Shown: piece by piece, positions 33,744 through 43,352 of the stretch
Layout: each line of letters begins with the position of its first letter
Numbering within the stretch: the first letter of the stretch is position 1
Source of the DNA: Trinickia soli
Lineage (GTDB): Bacteria; Pseudomonadota; Gammaproteobacteria; Burkholderiales; Burkholderiaceae
Direction: 5' to 3'
Assembly: GCF_002879855.1 (NCBI RefSeq)
Contig: NZ_PNYB01000003.1
Location: 1 to 64,000, forward strand
DNA: 64,000 nucleotides
Notes under the pieces: generated by a model
The model's input: only the letters and a program-made list of their open reading frames with translations
Told to the model about the DNA's origin: nothing
The model's database searches: none
Program-made: the position numbers and the translations under genes

Positions 33744-34601
33744 ATGTACTTGACGTATCTCGACGAGTCGGGTTCACCGGGCGACCTGAACACACCATTC
33801 TTCGTACTGGCCGGCGTCTCAGTCTTCGAGCGCCAAACCCACTGGCTGAGCAAGCGCTGGACGCGATCGCCGAGCCGTTCGAGCAGCGCGCCGGCACCTA
33901 TCTCGAGTTGCACGCATCGCCCATGTATTCCGGCAAGGATGGCTGGGGCCAGTTTCCCGCCGCGGAGCGCGCCCAAGCCTCAGCCGACGTCGTGCGAGTT
34001 CTCACCGACACGCGCCCGAGGCTAAACGTGTTCGCAGCCGTTGTCGAGCAGAGCCAGATGCTGCGCACGGCTGACATTCTCCCCTACTGCTATGAAATGC
34101 TGTCGTCCAAGTTCGACGACTATTTGGCACTGAAATTCCAGCGCGAGAACGACCCGCAACGCGGCCTATTCGTGTTGGATCAGAAGCGGGCCACAGAAGA
34201 AAAAGATATGCAGGCGCTACATCGCACCTTCAAGCAGGTCGGGCACGCCCGCGGCAGGCTTCGGAATTTCGCTGAAGTGGCCGATGTTTGTTGATTCGAA
34301 GTCGTCACGCCTGATCCAACTCGCCGACAGCATTGCGGACTGGATTTTTCGCTACTACGCCCGCTCGGACCAATGGGGCTGGCCGCAAATTTTCCCCTTC
34401 ATGGCGCCGCTGGGTAATGGCCGAACCGGACTGCATCAGGTACTCGATCCCGCAACGCCCGCTCGACTGGCTGTCGCACCGCCGCCCAGATACGCATTCC
34501 CATCGGCACAACCAAGAATAGCCCCATCCGCAGCTGCACCGGCTCAATCCGCCGGTCAGCCCGTAGCCCGCATTGCGCCCAGCGCGCTCATCATCCCCTG
34601 A
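33744..34601 (+). pseudogene. DUF3800 protein gene with two compensating frameshifts
   Basis: Three consecutive segments in two frames together spell a DUF3800 protein. MYLTYLDESGSPGD to HWLSK runs from 33744 to about 33857. ALDAIAEPF to RNFAEV continues in another frame to about 34277. MFVDSKSSRLIQLADSIADW resumes the first frame to the stop at 34601. The first junction looks like a lost base and the second like a gained base. The Asp/Glu of LDESG and the LIQLAD motif typical of the family remain. DUF3800 proteins have an RNase H-like fold and are common on mobile and defence islands. Sequencing error in homopolymer-like spots is the main alternative. The last 45 codons look unlike the family. 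Confidence 0.65.
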
Positions 34602-34679
34602 TTGCTCGCGCGCGCCGGTCCACGGGAAGCGTGCCTGGGGTTATGTACGGCTGCTGTGCACGGCTGTTATGAGCGACTG

Positions 34680-35621
34680 TCACGTGCCTTCGTTGCGCGT
34701 ACGACGAGCGGTCCGCGCCCGATACTTCTCCCGCAAGAAATCGACAAACACGCGCAGCTTCGACGGCATCTGCACGCGGCTCGGCATATAGAGCGAAAAC
34801 CCATCGAATGTCAGCGCCCAGTCGTCGAGCACGCGGATGAGGCGGCCGTCGTCCAACTGCGCCCGCACGTAGTCCTCGATCACATGCAATAGCCCGACGC
34901 CCTGCTCCGCCGCAGCCACCATCGTTCGCAAGTCGTTGGTCACGAACGCCCCGCTCGTTTCGACTTCGAACACGCGTTGCGATGCACCGGGCTCCGCAAA
35001 TTCCCACCGATAGATGCCGCGACTCGTCGCGAACCGGTAGCGCAGACAGTTGTGCCGTGCCAGATCGTCGGGCGTCACGGGCTTCGGATAATGCGCGAAA
35101 TACGAGGGCGATCCCGCCACCGCAATACGCAGCGGCCCCGACAGCGGCACGGCGACCATATCGCGCGCGAGCCGCTCCCCCAATCGAATGCCGGCATCGA
35201 AGCCGCCCGCGACGAGGTCGCTCAGCCCCTCATCGAGCGTGAGCTCCACGACGACGCGTGGATACCGCCGTGTGAATTCGGCCAGGTTCGGCATGACGAG
35301 CAAATCGCTGGCGATACGCGGCAGGTTGATCCGCAAGGTCCCTGTCGCTTCGCCGCGCGCCTCGTCGAGCGCCTCGTAAGCAGCATCCAACATCGAGAGT
35401 GCCGGCCGCACGTGTTCGAGAAACTGGCTGCCCGCCTCGGTCAAGGCGACGCGGCGCGTCGTTCGATTAAAGAGCCGCACGTTCAACTGTGCTTCGAGCG
35501 CGCGAATCGATTGCGACAACGCCGATGCGGACACGCCGCTTTCGGCAGCGGCTCGCGTGAAGCTGCCATGTCGCGCCACATTGGCGAACGCCACGAGCGC
35601 GGGCAGTTGCGCGGGATCCAT
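34680..35621 (-). CDS. LysR-family transcriptional regulator, divergent from an aldo-keto reductase
   Basis: The 313-aa protein has an N-terminal winged helix-turn-helix (FANVARHGSFTRAAAESGVSASALSQSIRALE compressed around residues 12-43) and a C-terminal LysR substrate domain. The start is ATG at 35621, where the family sequence begins (MDPAQLPALVAF). It faces the aldo-keto reductase across 129 bases containing a palindrome, the usual arrangement for a LysR regulator and its target. The inducer is unknown. Confidence 0.9.
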   Translation of the reverse strand: MDPAQLPALVAFANVARHGSFTRAAAESGVSASALSQSIRALEAQLNVRLFNRTTRRVALTEAGSQFLEHVRPALSMLDAAYEALDEARGEATGTLRINLPRIASDLLVMPNLAEFTRRYPRVVVELTLDEGLSDLVAGGFDAGIRLGERLARDMVAVPLSGPLRIAVAGSPSYFAHYPKPVTPDDLARHNCLRYRFATSRGIYRWEFAEPGASQRVFEVETSGAFVTNDLRTMVAAAEQGVGLLHVIEDYVRAQLDDGRLIRVLDDWALTFDGFSLYMPSRVQMPSKLRVFVDFLREKYRARTARRTRNEGT

Positions 35622-35643
35622 CGAAATCGCCTCCGGTCCTTTA

Positions 35644-35658
35644 TGAAGCCATGCTTCA
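35644..35658. promoter_or_regulatory. Candidate LysR operator palindrome
   Basis: TGAAGCCATGCTTCA is a 6-3-6 palindrome in the divergent LysR/aldo-keto reductase spacer, 23 bases from the regulator start codon. Its position suits autorepression. Confidence 0.5.
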
Positions 35659-35750
35659 CAATGCATGCAGTGGGAAGCTATTTTTCCACAAGATCGGAAA
35701 GCGCACGATACGGCCATCGATACTTTTCTTCCGACGCAAGGAGCACTGAC

Positions 35751-36875
35751 ATGACGATGAACCGCTACACCCTGCTGGGCCGCTCGGGCCTGCGCGTTTC
35801 GCCGATCTCGCTGGGCACGATGACGTTCGGCGACGAATGGGGTTGGGGCGCCGACGAAGCGACGGCGCAACGACTGTTCGATCTCTACGTGGACGAAGGC
35901 GGCAACTTCATCGACACGGCCGATCTTTATACCGAGGGGACGAGCGAGCGCTTTCTCGGCAAATTCATCGCGGCGCGCGGCCTGCGCGATCGCCTCGTCG
36001 TTGCGACGAAATACAGCTACAACGCTGAGGCGGGAAATCCCAACGCGGGCGGCAATCACCGCAAGAATCTGATGCGGGCGCTCGACGGTTCGCTAAAGCG
36101 TCTGAACACGGACTACATCGACCTCTACTATCTGCATACATGGGATCGGATGACACCCGTCGACGAAGTCATGCGCACCATGGACGACGCCGTGCGGGCC
36201 GGGAAGATCCGCTATGTCGGGCTGTCCGACACGCCTGCCTGGTTCGCCTCGCGTGCGCAGACGCTGGCGCAATGGCGCGGCTTCGAGCCCGTCGCCGCCA
36301 TGCAGCTCGAGTACTCGATGATCGAACGCAACGCCGAATTGGAGTTCGCCGATCTGGCCACTGAACTCGGAATGGGCCTCGTGCCGTGGAGCCCGCTCGC
36401 GATGGGCGTGCTCTCGGGCAAGTACAAGCCTTCGCAAGGCAGCTTTACGGGAAGCGGCCGGCTCGAGACGGTACGCGCGCAAAACCCCGGCGCGAAGCCG
36501 CCGCCCGGATTCGACAAACTCACGGAGCGCAACTTCCGCATCGTGGCCGAACTCGAAACGGTCGCGCGCGAGGCGAACCGGCCGATGGCCCAGGTGGCGT
36601 TGAACTGGCTCCATCAGAAGCGCGGCGTCGCAAGCATCATCGTCGGCGCGACCAAGCCGGAGCAGCTGCGCGACTCGCTGGCCGCGCTCGACTTCACGCT
36701 CGACCCGGCGCTCGTCGCCCGGCTCGATGCCGTGTCCGAGCCCGCGCGCCCGTTCCCCTACTACATGTTCGAGGACGGCCATCAAGCGCGCATTCACGGG
36801 CACGTCGACGTCCGCAGCAAGCCCGATGCATTCGACCGCCCCGTGCTCGTGCCGGCGCCGCAGGCGAGCGCCTGA
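35751..36875 (+). CDS. Aldo/keto reductase
   Basis: NADPH-dependent oxidoreductase of the AKR superfamily, 374 aa. The catalytic tetrad is visible: Asp in [11 protein letters not shown] with its following Tyr (about residues 58-63), Lys in VVATKYSY near 87 and His in YLHTWD near 128. C-terminal [12 protein letters not shown] binds the cofactor phosphate. The ATG at 35751 follows an AAGGAG ribosome-binding site. It is probably controlled by the divergent LysR protein; the substrate is not known. Confidence 0.9.
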   Translation: MTMNRYTLLGRSGLRVSPISLGTMTFGDEWGWGADEATAQRLFDLYVDEGGNFIDTADLYTEGTSERFLGKFIAARGLRDRLVVATKYSYNAEAGNPNAGGNHRKNLMRALDGSLKRLNTDYIDLYYLHTWDRMTPVDEVMRTMDDAVRAGKIRYVGLSDTPAWFASRAQTLAQWRGFEPVAAMQLEYSMIERNAELEFADLATELGMGLVPWSPLAMGVLSGKYKPSQGSFTGSGRLETVRAQNPGAKPPPGFDKLTERNFRIVAELETVAREANRPMAQVALNWLHQKRGVASIIVGATKPEQLRDSLAALDFTLDPALVARLDAVSEPARPFPYYMFEDGHQARIHGHVDVRSKPDAFDRPVLVPAPQASA

Positions 36876-36902
36876 CGCTGCGCGCGCCGTCCGCAGCCGA
36901 CC

Positions 36903-39191
36903 TCAGGCCGCTACCGCCAAGCGCTCGCGCAGGTTCTTCGCCGCACGGACCATGTTCGCGAGCGCGGCCTCCGTTTCAGGCCAGCCGCGCGTCTTCAGCC
37001 CGCAGTCGGGGTTGACCCAGAGACGCTCGGCCGGGATGACCTCGCAGGCGCGTTGCAGGAGTCGCTCGATCGCATCGGTCGTCGGTACGCGCGGCGAATG
37101 GATGTCGTACACGCCCGGGCCGATTTCGTTCGGATATGAGAACGCGCCGAAGCCGTCGAGCAGCTCCATCGCCGAACGTGAGGTTTCGATCGTGATGACG
37201 TCTGCATCCATCGCGGCGATCGAGGGCAGGATGTCGTTGAACTCCGAGTAGCACATGTGCGTGTGGATCTGGGTCTCGTCGGCAACGCCGGCGGCCGAGA
37301 TGCGGAACGCGCGCGACGCCCATTGCAGGTACGCCGGCCAATCGGCGCGGCGCAGCGGCAATCCCTCGCGAAATGCCGGCTCGTCGATCTGAATGATGCG
37401 GATGCCGGCCTTCTCCAGATCGACCACCTCGTCGCGCACCGCGAGCGCGAGCTGCAGCGCCGTCGCGGCGCGCGGCTGGTCGTCGCGCACGAACGACCAT
37501 TGCAGCATCGTCACGGGGCCGGTCAGCATGCCTTTCACGGGGCGGTTCGTCAGCGACTGTGCGTACCTGGTCGTCTCCACCGTCATCGGCTCGGGCCGAT
37601 AGACGTCGCCGTAGATGATCGGCGGTTTCACGCAACGCGAGCCGTAGCTTTGGACCCAGCCGTTCTCGGTGAACGCGTATCCCCACAATTGTTCGCCGAA
37701 ATACTCGACCATGTCGTTGCGCTCGGCTTCGCCGTGCACGAGCACGTCGAGATCGAGCGCTTCCTGCCGGCGCACGGCCAACTCGATCTCCGCGCGCATG
37801 CGTTCGAGATAGTCGAGCGCCTTCAATTCGCCGCGCTTGTAAGCCGCCCGTGCCTGGCGAATCGCGGGCGTTTGCGGGAAAGAGCCGATCGTCGTCGTGG
37901 GCAGCGCGGGCAGCCTCAACGCCTCGCGCTGCAGACGATTGCGTTCGGCGAAGGCGCTCTTGCGGGAAGCCATCTCATCGGTCACCGCTGCCACGCGCTT
38001 TTGCACGAGCGCATTGACGACGGCGCCCGAGGTGCGACGCGACGCACGCGCCGCATCCGCCTCGGCCAACGCAGGTTCCGCCGCGGGCGCGTCGTCCAGC
38101 GCCAGCGCGATCGTGCGCACCTCGTCGAGCTTCTCGGTCGCGAACGCGAGCCATGACTTCAAGTCGGCGTCGAGCTTTCGCTCACCTTCGAGCGAGACCG
38201 GCACGTGCAGCAGCGAACATGACGGTGCAATCCAGAGCCGCTCGCCCAGCTCGGCCCGCAGCGGCAGCAGCGACTGCACGATGGCGCGCAGGTCCGAACG
38301 CCAGATGTTGCGGCCGTCGACCACACCCGCCGACAACACCATGCTCTCGGGCAACCGGGCTCGCCATGCATCCAATTGCGCCGGCGCACGGACGAGGTCC
38401 AGATGCACGCCGTCAATCGGCAGCCTGGCGATGGCGGCCGCATGGTCGGCCGTCGTTTCGAAGTAGGTGGCGAGCAGTATCTTGACGCCGCATTCGCCGA
38501 GCGTGCCATACGCGGCGCCGAGCGCCGAGAGCCATTCGTCTTCGAGATCGAGACCGAGGGCCGGCTCGTCGAATTGAATCCATTCGACCCCGCGCGCTTT
38601 CAGTGCTTCGACGATGCGAACATACCGATTGACGAGCTTCGGCAGCAGGTCGAGTCGATCGAACCCCGGCGTCTGCGTCTTGGCCAGCCGCAGCCAGGTG
38701 ATCGGCCCGATCAATACGGGCTTGACGCGAAGCCCCAGCGCGAGCGCCTCGTCAACCTCGTCGAAGAACCAGTCGACGCCGCCGTTGAATGTCGTGTCAC
38801 GCGTCAGTTCCGGCACGAGATAGTGGTAATTCGTATCGAACCACTTCGTCATTTCCATCGCCGGCTGCGCCGCGTTGCCGCGCGCGAGCTCGTAGTACTG
38901 CGCAAGCGTGAGGGTCGCCGGGTTGAACCCGAAGCGGCGCGGCAACGCGCCGAGCAACGCGCTCATGCCGAGCATCTGGTCGTAGTAAGCGAAATCGCCG
39001 ACCGTGACGAAATCAAGTCCGGCTGCGCGCTGCAGCTGCCAGTGGCGCGCGCGCAGCGTAGCCGCAACTTCGCGCAGGTACGTCTCATCGGCTTCACCGC
39101 GCCAAAACGCTTCTTGAGCGAATTTCAGTTCGCGCTGCGCGCCGATGCGCGGAAAACCGAGGATATGGGTGCAGGTTCGGGTGCCGGTCAT
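36903..39191 (-). CDS. metE: Cobalamin-independent methionine synthase
   Basis: Transfers a methyl group from methyl-tetrahydropteroyl-triglutamate to homocysteine. The 762-aa protein is full length, and the zinc ligands are recognisable in HTHMCYSEF near residue 650 and in [11 protein letters not shown] near residue 735. It is transcribed away from metR, with a MetR box in the shared spacer, so expression should rise when homocysteine accumulates. Confidence 0.96.
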   Translation of the reverse strand: MTGTRTCTHILGFPRIGAQRELKFAQEAFWRGEADETYLREVAATLRARHWQLQRAAGLDFVTVGDFAYYDQMLGMSALLGALPRRFGFNPATLTLAQYYELARGNAAQPAMEMTKWFDTNYHYLVPELTRDTTFNGGVDWFFDEVDEALALGLRVKPVLIGPITWLRLAKTQTPGFDRLDLLPKLVNRYVRIVEALKARGVEWIQFDEPALGLDLEDEWLSALGAAYGTLGECGVKILLATYFETTADHAAAIARLPIDGVHLDLVRAPAQLDAWRARLPESMVLSAGVVDGRNIWRSDLRAIVQSLLPLRAELGERLWIAPSCSLLHVPVSLEGERKLDADLKSWLAFATEKLDEVRTIALALDDAPAAEPALAEADAARASRRTSGAVVNALVQKRVAAVTDEMASRKSAFAERNRLQREALRLPALPTTTIGSFPQTPAIRQARAAYKRGELKALDYLERMRAEIELAVRRQEALDLDVLVHGEAERNDMVEYFGEQLWGYAFTENGWVQSYGSRCVKPPIIYGDVYRPEPMTVETTRYAQSLTNRPVKGMLTGPVTMLQWSFVRDDQPRAATALQLALAVRDEVVDLEKAGIRIIQIDEPAFREGLPLRRADWPAYLQWASRAFRISAAGVADETQIHTHMCYSEFNDILPSIAAMDADVITIETSRSAMELLDGFGAFSYPNEIGPGVYDIHSPRVPTTDAIERLLQRACEVIPAERLWVNPDCGLKTRGWPETEAALANMVRAAKNLRERLAVAA

Positions 39192-39272
39192 GAGTCGCCT
39201 CGAAAATTGGGAATGGCCGTCAGTCTGCGAGGCGCGCTATCATTCATCAAGCGACAACTTTTCATCGATACA

Positions 39273-39285
39273 TGAATTTCATTCA
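39273..39285. promoter_or_regulatory. MetR binding site
   Basis: TGAATTTCATTCA matches the MetR consensus TGAA-N5-TTCA exactly and lies between the divergent metE and metR genes. Confidence 0.8.
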
Positions 39286-39323
39286 TACCTCGCATCTGGG
39301 GACAAGCACCGCGGCGAGGCCGC

Positions 39324-40247
39324 ATGCTTGAGATCCGACATCTGCGTTCGTTGATTGCCATTGCCGAATCGGGCAGGCTCGTCGCTGCCGCCGAGCGCGT
39401 TCATCTGAGCCAGTCGGCGCTGTCGCACCAGATCCGAGACATCGAGACGCACTACGAGGTCTCGCTGTTCGAGCGCACCAAGCAGGGGCTACGCTTCACG
39501 TCGGCCGGAGAGCGGCTGCTTGCGCTTGCGCGCGAAACGCTCGCCGCCGTGGCGGCCGCCGAACGCGATCTGCTGCGGTTAAAAGGAGAAACGGCAGGCG
39601 AACTGCGCATCGTCCTCGAATGCCACACATGCTTCGATTGGCTCATGCCCGTCATGGACGAGTTCCGGCGCCGGTGGCCCGAGGTCGAGGTCGATCTCGT
39701 CGCCGGCTTCCACGCCGACCCGCTACGGCTGTTGAGTGACGGCAAGGCCGATGTCGTGATCGGCTCCAAGCCCGCAGGCAAGCGCAGCCTGCACGTTGCG
39801 CCGCTGTTTCGCTTCGAAATTCTCGTCGTCATGGCCAACGAACACCGGCTGCGCAACAAGCGCCGTGTGGGTGCGCACGATCTGGCCGGCGAAACGCTGA
39901 TCACCTACCCCGTGCCGGAGTCGCGTATCGATCTGATCCGCGAGGTGGTCGAGCCCGCGGGCATCAAGCTCGAACGTCGCACGGCCGAACTGACCATCGC
40001 GATCATGCAGCTTGTGGCGAGTCGGCGCGGCATCGCAGCGCTGCCGAACTGGGGCGTCAAAAACTACGTGGACCACGATTATGTGCTCGCCAAGCGTGTC
40101 GAGCCGAAAGGGCTTTGGAGCGAGCTTTACGCGATTACCGATCAGGCTTTCTCGCGGCGCCCCTATTTCGGCGATTTTGTAACGATTGTGCGCGATACCT
40201 GCGCCGCGCAACTCGAAGGCATCGAACTGCTCTCCGAATCTCAGTAA
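39324..40247 (+). CDS. metR: LysR-family activator of methionine synthesis MetR
   Basis: The 307-aa LysR regulator has a helix-turn-helix near residues 18-37 (RLVAAAERVHLSQSALSHQI) and an effector domain. Its divergence from metE, with an intervening MetR box, identifies it as MetR, which uses homocysteine as co-activator. ATG at 39324 directly follows the box region, allowing autoregulation. Confidence 0.92.
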   Translation: MLEIRHLRSLIAIAESGRLVAAAERVHLSQSALSHQIRDIETHYEVSLFERTKQGLRFTSAGERLLALARETLAAVAAAERDLLRLKGETAGELRIVLECHTCFDWLMPVMDEFRRRWPEVEVDLVAGFHADPLRLLSDGKADVVIGSKPAGKRSLHVAPLFRFEILVVMANEHRLRNKRRVGAHDLAGETLITYPVPESRIDLIREVVEPAGIKLERRTAELTIAIMQLVASRRGIAALPNWGVKNYVDHDYVLAKRVEPKGLWSELYAITDQAFSRRPYFGDFVTIVRDTCAAQLEGIELLSESQ

Positions 40248-40601
40248 CCAGGGAGACTTGCGCTTCGGAACGACGACCGAACGGTCGGTCGTACGACATC
40301 ATTGCGAGGCGACCCCGGTGACATGTACCGCACGCAGCGATCGGTCAACGCGGGCGGCTTGAGGAGATTGAGAAGACATGTGCGCCTCGATACTTACGCC
40401 CGCCTGAAGACGCCATAAGCTTGCGCCAGATGCAGGTAAGCTCGCCGCGCTGTTTTTTTTGATTTTCGTCAATAGATGTTCAACCGATCTTCAACGCGCC
40501 GCGGACTGTGCCGTTAATGCAACAAAGCGTTAAAAAAAGATTCGGCGCTGGCAACAAAAGGGAACCGCGTCGGATAATCGTTTCGTGCCAGGAGATCGAT
40601 C
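40248..40601. other. Intergenic region metR to the 49-aa ORF
   Basis: About 350 bases with no gene recognised. It contains a stem-loop at 40273-40292 (ACGACCGA/TCGGTCGT, ACGG loop, no T-tract), which may mark the metR mRNA 3' end. A T8 run lies near 40453, and GATAAT at 40573-40578 could be the -10 of the downstream small gene. Confidence 0.4.
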
Positions 40602-40751
40602 ATGGAAGCCAAGCCCACCTACATTCCGCCCCCCGACAAAGTGTCCAGCCCGGATCCGGAACCGGTAGGCGTCGAATTTCTGGCTACCGAATTGCCCGAG
40701 CACGTGCGCGCCTTTTTCGACGAGCAACGAAAGTCGTGCGAGCAGAAATGA
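40602..40751 (+). CDS. Small protein of 49 aa, unknown function
   Basis: A short ORF with an excellent ribosome-binding site (AGGAG eight bases before the ATG). The product MEAKPTYIPPPDKVS... is Pro-rich at the start and acidic later (LATELPEHVRAFFDEQRKS), with no signal peptide or membrane segment. It ends 28 bases before the secreted chorismate mutase, so the two are probably co-transcribed. I do not recognise the family. Confidence 0.6.
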   Translation: MEAKPTYIPPPDKVSSPDPEPVGVEFLATELPEHVRAFFDEQRKSCEQK

Positions 40752-40779
40752 CGATTGCGGGCCGCGGAGCCCGCGACGC

Positions 40780-41376
40780 ATGATCGTTCGCCTTCGCCGC
40801 GCCGCGCTGTCGGCCATCGCGCTGTGCGTCGCGCTCTCGTTCGCGCCTCGCGACGTGCGAGCCGATGGCGACGAAACGGCCATGACCAACCTGATCGCGC
40901 TTGTTTCGCAGCGCTTGGCGTTGGCCGTCCCTGTCGCCCAATGGAAGTGGGCGAATCATCGCGCCATCACCGACGCCCCGCGCGAAGCGGCGGTGCTCGA
41001 CGACATCGCCAGGCGCGCTCAGGAAGCCGATGTCGATCCGACTTTCGCCCGCACTTTTTTTCGGGATCAGATAGAGGCGAGCAAGCAGGTGCAAAGGGCG
41101 CTGTTCGAACGATGGAACAAGACGCATCCGCCTGCCGGCGTGACGCCCGATCTCGCAACGAGCACGCGGCCTCAGCTTGACCGCATCACGCGCGCGTTGT
41201 TGCCGGCGCTCGCGCGCGTGCAGCCGTGGCGCGATACGCCTGACTGCCCCGTCCGGTTGGCGCACGCAGTTAAAAGCTGGAAATTGTTGACGCGCTACGG
41301 CGAGATCGACGCCGATGCGTTGAACACGGCGCTTGCACACGTCTGCTCGGCCGGTGGCGCAGCCGACGTCGGCTGA
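40780..41376 (+). CDS. Secreted (periplasmic) chorismate mutase, AroQ-gamma type
   Basis: The 198-aa protein begins with a signal peptide (RRAALSAIALCVALSF, cleavage near VRADG). The mature part is all-helical, with the AroQ pattern LVSQRLALAVPVAQWKW near residue 43 and FARTFFRDQIEASKQVQ near 85. Exported gamma-type mutases convert chorismate to prephenate outside the cytosol and are known from Mycobacterium, Salmonella and some plant-associated bacteria. Its biological role is unclear. Confidence 0.85.
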   Translation: MIVRLRRAALSAIALCVALSFAPRDVRADGDETAMTNLIALVSQRLALAVPVAQWKWANHRAITDAPREAAVLDDIARRAQEADVDPTFARTFFRDQIEASKQVQRALFERWNKTHPPAGVTPDLATSTRPQLDRITRALLPALARVQPWRDTPDCPVRLAHAVKSWKLLTRYGEIDADALNTALAHVCSAGGAADVG

Positions 41377-41384
41377 CCCCGCCG

Positions 41385-41448
41385 CGCTTCTCTATTCTTT
41401 CGCTTCTCTATTCTTTCGCTTCTCGATTCTTTCGCTTCCGGATTCTTT
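41385..41448. repeat. 16-bp tandem repeat, four copies
   Basis: CGCTTCTCTATTCTTT occurs twice exactly (41385-41400, 41401-41416), then with one change (41417-41432) and with a few changes (41433-41448). It fills the gap between the convergent chorismate mutase and exonuclease genes, and copy number may vary between strains. Confidence 0.92.
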
Positions 41449-41453
41449 AATAG

Positions 41454-42644
41454 TCAGCCGATTACCGGCTCGGGCGGAGGGTTAGCGGTCAAACCTGCAG
41501 GTTGGCACGGCGGCGCACCCGCCTCCCCTGGCAGCGGCGTCAGCCGCAATCCGCGCGCAAGATGCCCCTGAAGAATACGGAACGTAGACGGCTCGAACAC
41601 CGGTTCACCATAGCCGGCCGCCAGCGCACGCGCCGCTTCCATCGACGCCGCGGCGCCGAGATAGCACCAGCGATGGACGACGTGGAACGTGCCCGGCTGC
41701 CCTTCGTCGCCCTGCTCTTCGAACACAGCCGCCATGTCGAACGGCCACGGCGCGCCGACCGACTCCGGTGTCGTAAAACGCGGCTGCCGGTTGTGAACCG
41801 GCCTGAGCGCACTGACCCACTGTGCCTCTGTCAGCAGCGCCCCCAACTCGCCGCCCGTCGCGCGCCATTGCACCCGCCGGACCTGCTCCGCAATTCTGAT
41901 TTCACGCGCCGACCGCCGGTCGCCGGCCAGATGAGCGCGTACGCGCTGGCGCAGACGCACGCTGCGGCCAACGTAGAGCGGCGTATCCGAGGCGTCGAAA
42001 AAGGCGTAGACACCGTGTCCGGCCGGCGCCGTATCGAGCATGTCCTCGGTGATATCGCCGGCGATCCGGTAGCGCCGCATCGTGCGATCGACATGCGCAC
42101 GGAGGACGTCGAGCGGCCACAACGCGTGTAAGCGGCGCCAGAACTGCCACAGCAGGTCGGCATCGGCCAAGGCCCGGTGCCGCGCCATTGGCTCGAGCGC
42201 ATGACGTTCGATCAACGCATCGAGCCCGTGACGTTTTTCATGCGGCCAAAGTGCACGTGAAAGCTTGACGGTGCAAAGGACGTCGGGATGGAACGCCACC
42301 CCGGCCCGTTGAAATTCGCTGCGTAAAAAGCCACGATCGAAGCTGGCGTTGTGGGCAATGAACAGGCTGCCCTCGAGTCGCGCGAACAAGGCAGGCGCGA
42401 ACGATTCGAAAGTGGGCGCGTCGCGCACCATTTCGTCGGTGATGCCAGTCAGCGATTGAATGAAGGGGGGAATGGGTTGCAGCGGATTGACCAGCGTGCT
42501 CCAGCGTGAGACGCCGGCTGGACCCACCTGAACGACGCCGATTTCCGTAATGCGGTGCTCGGCGACCGATCCGCCCGTCGTTTCCAGATCGACGAAAGCG
42601 ATTGGCGAGTCAATGACCGGGGACGGCGACAAGAAATCAGACAT
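41454..42644 (-). CDS. DnaQ-like 3'-5' exonuclease fused to a GIY-YIG nuclease domain
   Basis: The 396-aa protein joins two nucleases. Residues about 14-170 are a DEDDh exonuclease (FVDLETTGG, then FIAHNASFDRGFL and RHRALADADLL) like DNA polymerase III epsilon. Residues about 205-285 are a GIY-YIG domain (GVYAFFDASDTPLYVGRS) like UvrC/Cho. This architecture is widespread in proteobacteria and is taken to act in DNA repair, with Cho-like incision. The start codon lies five bases from the inverted repeat at 42649-42700. Confidence 0.88.
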   Translation of the reverse strand: MSDFLSPSPVIDSPIAFVDLETTGGSVAEHRITEIGVVQVGPAGVSRWSTLVNPLQPIPPFIQSLTGITDEMVRDAPTFESFAPALFARLEGSLFIAHNASFDRGFLRSEFQRAGVAFHPDVLCTVKLSRALWPHEKRHGLDALIERHALEPMARHRALADADLLWQFWRRLHALWPLDVLRAHVDRTMRRYRIAGDITEDMLDTAPAGHGVYAFFDASDTPLYVGRSVRLRQRVRAHLAGDRRSAREIRIAEQVRRVQWRATGGELGALLTEAQWVSALRPVHNRQPRFTTPESVGAPWPFDMAAVFEEQGDEGQPGTFHVVHRWCYLGAAASMEAARALAAGYGEPVFEPSTFRILQGHLARGLRLTPLPGEAGAPPCQPAGLTANPPPEPVIG

Positions 42645-42648
42645 GAAT

Positions 42649-42700
42649 AAGGGCGCTCGGGTGCTTCGATTGACGAAGTATGCATCACCCGAGCGCCCTT
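42649..42700 (-). terminator. 15-bp inverted repeat, probable terminator of the cold-shock gene
   Basis: AAGGGCGCTCGGGTG at 42649-42663 pairs perfectly with 42686-42700, and a smaller hairpin CTTCG/CGAAG (42664-42678) is nested inside. On the minus strand the stem ends in CTTATT, so it can terminate the csp transcript. It abuts the exonuclease start codon (42644), so read-through RNA would carry a strong hairpin in front of that gene. Confidence 0.7.
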
Positions 42701-42769
42701 GTAAGGATGCGAGCCGTGCCGGTTGCAGCTGACGCTGCCCGCCGGGCGCGGCTCGACCGACAGAAAAGC

Positions 42770-42973
42770 TTAGAGCGGACGAATGTTCGCCGCCTGCTTG
42801 CCCTTCGGGCCGGTCTTCACATCGAACTGAACGCGTTGATTTTCTTTCAGAGACTTGAAGCCGTCGGCTTGAATCTCGGAGAAGTGCGCAAACACGTCTT
42901 CGCTGCCATTATCGGTCGTGATGAAGCCAAAGCCTTTAGCATCGTTGAACCATTTTACGACACCGGTTTCCAT
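42770..42973 (-). CDS. Cold-shock domain protein (CspA family)
   Basis: A 67-aa single cold-shock domain with RNP1 (KGFGFI) and RNP2 (DVFAHF), acting as an RNA chaperone. A promoter is present about 130 bases upstream (TTGACG at 43123-43128 and a TATAAA-like -10 near 43098-43105), leaving a leader of about 115-120 bases, as is usual for cold-shock mRNAs that are controlled by leader folding. Confidence 0.96.
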   Translation of the reverse strand: METGVVKWFNDAKGFGFITTDNGSEDVFAHFSEIQADGFKSLKENQRVQFDVKTGPKGKQAANIRPL

Positions 42974-43097
42974 AGTACTAATTCCCTCGAAATTTTTAAT
43001 AGACGGGCTGCGCCCTCCGCCCGAAACCCAGCCTCGGAAGGACAACACCCCAGTCTCTCCGCCCGGGGCGCCGTCCACTGGGTGATTCCGGCGCTGC

Positions 43098-43128
43098 TTT
43101 TATAAATGTTCCGCCGAGTCCTCGTCAA
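43098..43128 (-). promoter_or_regulatory. Promoter of the cold-shock gene
   Basis: On the minus strand TTGACG (43123-43128) and a TATAAA/TTTATA -10 at 43098-43106 lie 16-19 bases apart, depending on register. The 43129-43352 stretch beyond it shows no gene. Confidence 0.6.
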
Positions 43129-43352
43129 GAAATTTTTCATCAAATGCCGCATCCAAGTAGTTGCAATGCATAGCGCACGACAAAATCGGGGCAGCTACGT
43201 CACATTTACCTGCGACGCCCGTACAAAATTGAGCAACCAGGAAAAAGATTCACCATTTGCAACAAGATATTTCTGCAGTCAGTATTTTTCCCGGTTGCCT
43301 GCGGAGAACCGTAGTCCGATCATCGATGTAGGCGATTTGCCCGGAGACCGCC

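Noticed and set aside
41385..41448. CRISPR array
   Set aside because: The repeats are directly adjacent with no spacers and only 16 bases long; no cas genes are present anywhere in the window.
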